Shown piece by piece: positions 21,511 to 22,378 of a DNA stretch of 22,378 nucleotides. The position numbers and the translations under genes were made by a program. Every line of letters starts with the position of its first letter. Within the stretch, counting starts at the first letter, position 1. Source of the stretch: a virus. The stretch is taken from IMG/VR virus record IMGVR_UViG_3300000477_000010, positions 1-22,378 of that record; one strand, 5' to 3'. The notes beneath the pieces were generated by a model, which saw only the letters and a program-made list of their open reading frames with translations, was not told where the DNA came from and ran no database searches.

Positions 21511-22344
21511 AAATACGTTGGTCCAGGTTTCGGTGAAGAAAAAGTTAAGGAAGCTAACACGCCTATAGAATTGTATATTATGTTTCTTCCACATGACTTA
21601 ACTTTATATTTAACTTCATATCCGGAAGAAGTAGAGTTCTTCGATGAAGATGGACACTCAGGACAAACTTTTGAGCCTTATGGTATAGAGCGTCAACGCG
21701 TAGAATCGCATCTGACCTCGGAGTACGATAGAGTACGTGTGACGTTCGATAATATCTTGAGGGAAATGAGCCTTTACGTAAATTCACGGTTTCTTAAAGG
21801 AAATAGGTTACTGATCTGGAAAGTGTTTAAGGATCGGCTAGAGTCGTTCGACGATAAGATTGTGATGTACGACGGTATTATGGATCACCCAGTTATCGAT
21901 CAGTACACTATGCAAGTTACTGTAATTAGTAAGCTGGAAAGGCTAGAGGAAGAGCTACCGCGGAGGTTGTACACGTACAACTGTCCTTGGACTTTCGGAG
22001 ACTCCGATACTTGCGGGGTATCGGTACCGGTAATAACAGGTACGGTAGAGGAGGTTTCTCCGGACGGATTAACTATCAACAGTTCAGCGATAGAACAAGA
22101 AACAGATTACTGGCGGTACGGAGAGATCACGATTGCTGATGAAGCACGATTCGTTCGCCACTCTGGAAATCACGAAGTAGAGGTTGATATGTACTTCTTC
22201 AGTACAGTAGAAGGTTTGGAGTTCGAGCTCCGAGCGGGATGCAGTAGGGTATACGGAGACAGTGATTTCGGGTGCGATAGATGGAACAACCAAGACTACT
22301 TCGGAGGATTCCGTTCCGTACCGAACGAAAGTGTACGTGTTTAG
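21505..22344 (+). CDS. Tail tip protein, gpL/BR0599-like with four Cys
   Basis: 279 aa from ATG 21505 (GAGGTG 8 bases upstream; the TTG at 21478 is in frame but lacks a ribosome site). The C-terminal domain has four Cys: Cys 160 (YNCPWTFGD), Cys 170 (DTCGV), Cys 246 (RAGCSRV) and Cys 257 (FGCDRWNN). This C-x-x-F-G-D-x-x-C-G...G-C-x-R...C-x-x-x-x-N pattern is the BR0599/gpL type, and lambda gpL is known to bind an iron-sulfur cluster there. The N-terminal domain is beta-rich, probably forming the hub ring at the tail tip. It follows the distal tail gene as in lambda M-L. Confidence 0.8.
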   Translation: MVKYVGPGFGEEKVKEANTPIELYIMFLPHDLTLYLTSYPEEVEFFDEDGHSGQTFEPYGIERQRVESHLTSEYDRVRVTFDNILREMSLYVNSRFLKGNRLLIWKVFKDRLESFDDKIVMYDGIMDHPVIDQYTMQVTVISKLERLEEELPRRLYTYNCPWTFGDSDTCGVSVPVITGTVEEVSPDGLTINSSAIEQETDYWRYGEITIADEARFVRHSGNHEVEVDMYFFSTVEGLEFELRAGCSRVYGDSDFGCDRWNNQDYFGGFRSVPNESVRV

Positions 22345-22367
22345 ACGTACGTAGTGAGGAGGTGAGG

Positions 22368-22378
22368 ATGTGGCTGTT
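22368..22378 (+). CDS. Start of next tail gene (partial)
   Basis: GAGGAGGTG (22355-22363) is followed by ATG 22368 and GTG 22370, in different frames. The layout is the same as at 13955/13957, where the GTG frame is the real gene, so GTG 22370 may be the start. The gene continues beyond the window, and a tail tip gene (gpK/gpI/gpJ-like) is expected here from synteny. Confidence 0.4.

Overview
This window looks like the structural half of a long-tailed (siphovirus-type) bacteriophage or prophage, preceded by a strange, repeat-saturated accessory region. All supported genes are on the + strand. Gene starts carry strong Shine-Dalgarno sites (AGGAGGTG type). Three good sigma70/sigA promoters are visible, each with a 17-bp spacer and TATAAT, which points to a bacterial, Firmicutes-like host. 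Proteins are rich in Asp/Glu, which would fit a halophile. One small phage protein has a signal peptide, alternating beta-strand pattern and C-terminal Phe like an outer-membrane protein, so a diderm host such as Halanaerobiales is possible. The host is an inference, not read directly.

Region 1 (1-3740) has two paralogous transcription cassettes set in unusual repeat DNA. Cassette 1 is AT-rich: promoter 359-387, a 59-aa ORF, a 101-aa tandem helix-turn-helix protein and terminator 1347-1396. Cassette 2 is richer in GC: promoter 2308-2336, a 108-aa paralogue of the HTH protein, a 57-aa ORF and terminator 3182-3239. Both promoters have a related 20-bp element upstream, placed one helical turn apart between the copies. 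The surrounding DNA is built from degenerate tandem repeats, with an exact 9-bp period in the G-rich parts (core TTCNGAA) and an exact 19-bp period in the AT-rich parts (two GAATNTT-like words per unit). My best candidate for an undescribed system is this combination of repeat arrays and tandem-HTH proteins; it could be a centromere, origin or silencing-type locus.

Region 2 (3740-22378) is the late operon behind promoter 3747-3775. Its order is: small terminase, large terminase, a small exported beta-rich protein, portal, protease-scaffold, two paralogous decoration proteins, major capsid protein, head-tail adaptor, head closure, gp10-like tail completion, tail terminator, tail tube, tail-assembly chaperones (two overlapping frames, probable programmed frameshift), tape measure (1331 aa), distal tail protein, gpL-like Cys-rich tail tip protein, and the first codons of the next tail gene. 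This is a standard packaging-head-connector-tail order.

Oddities in the late operon are short tandem repeats of a different unit length in many gene junctions, a three-copy element ending in CTCATGGTA at three module boundaries, and a hidden acidic extension of the tail tube in the -1 frame. No RNA genes, CRISPR, integrase, lysis or replication genes were recognised.
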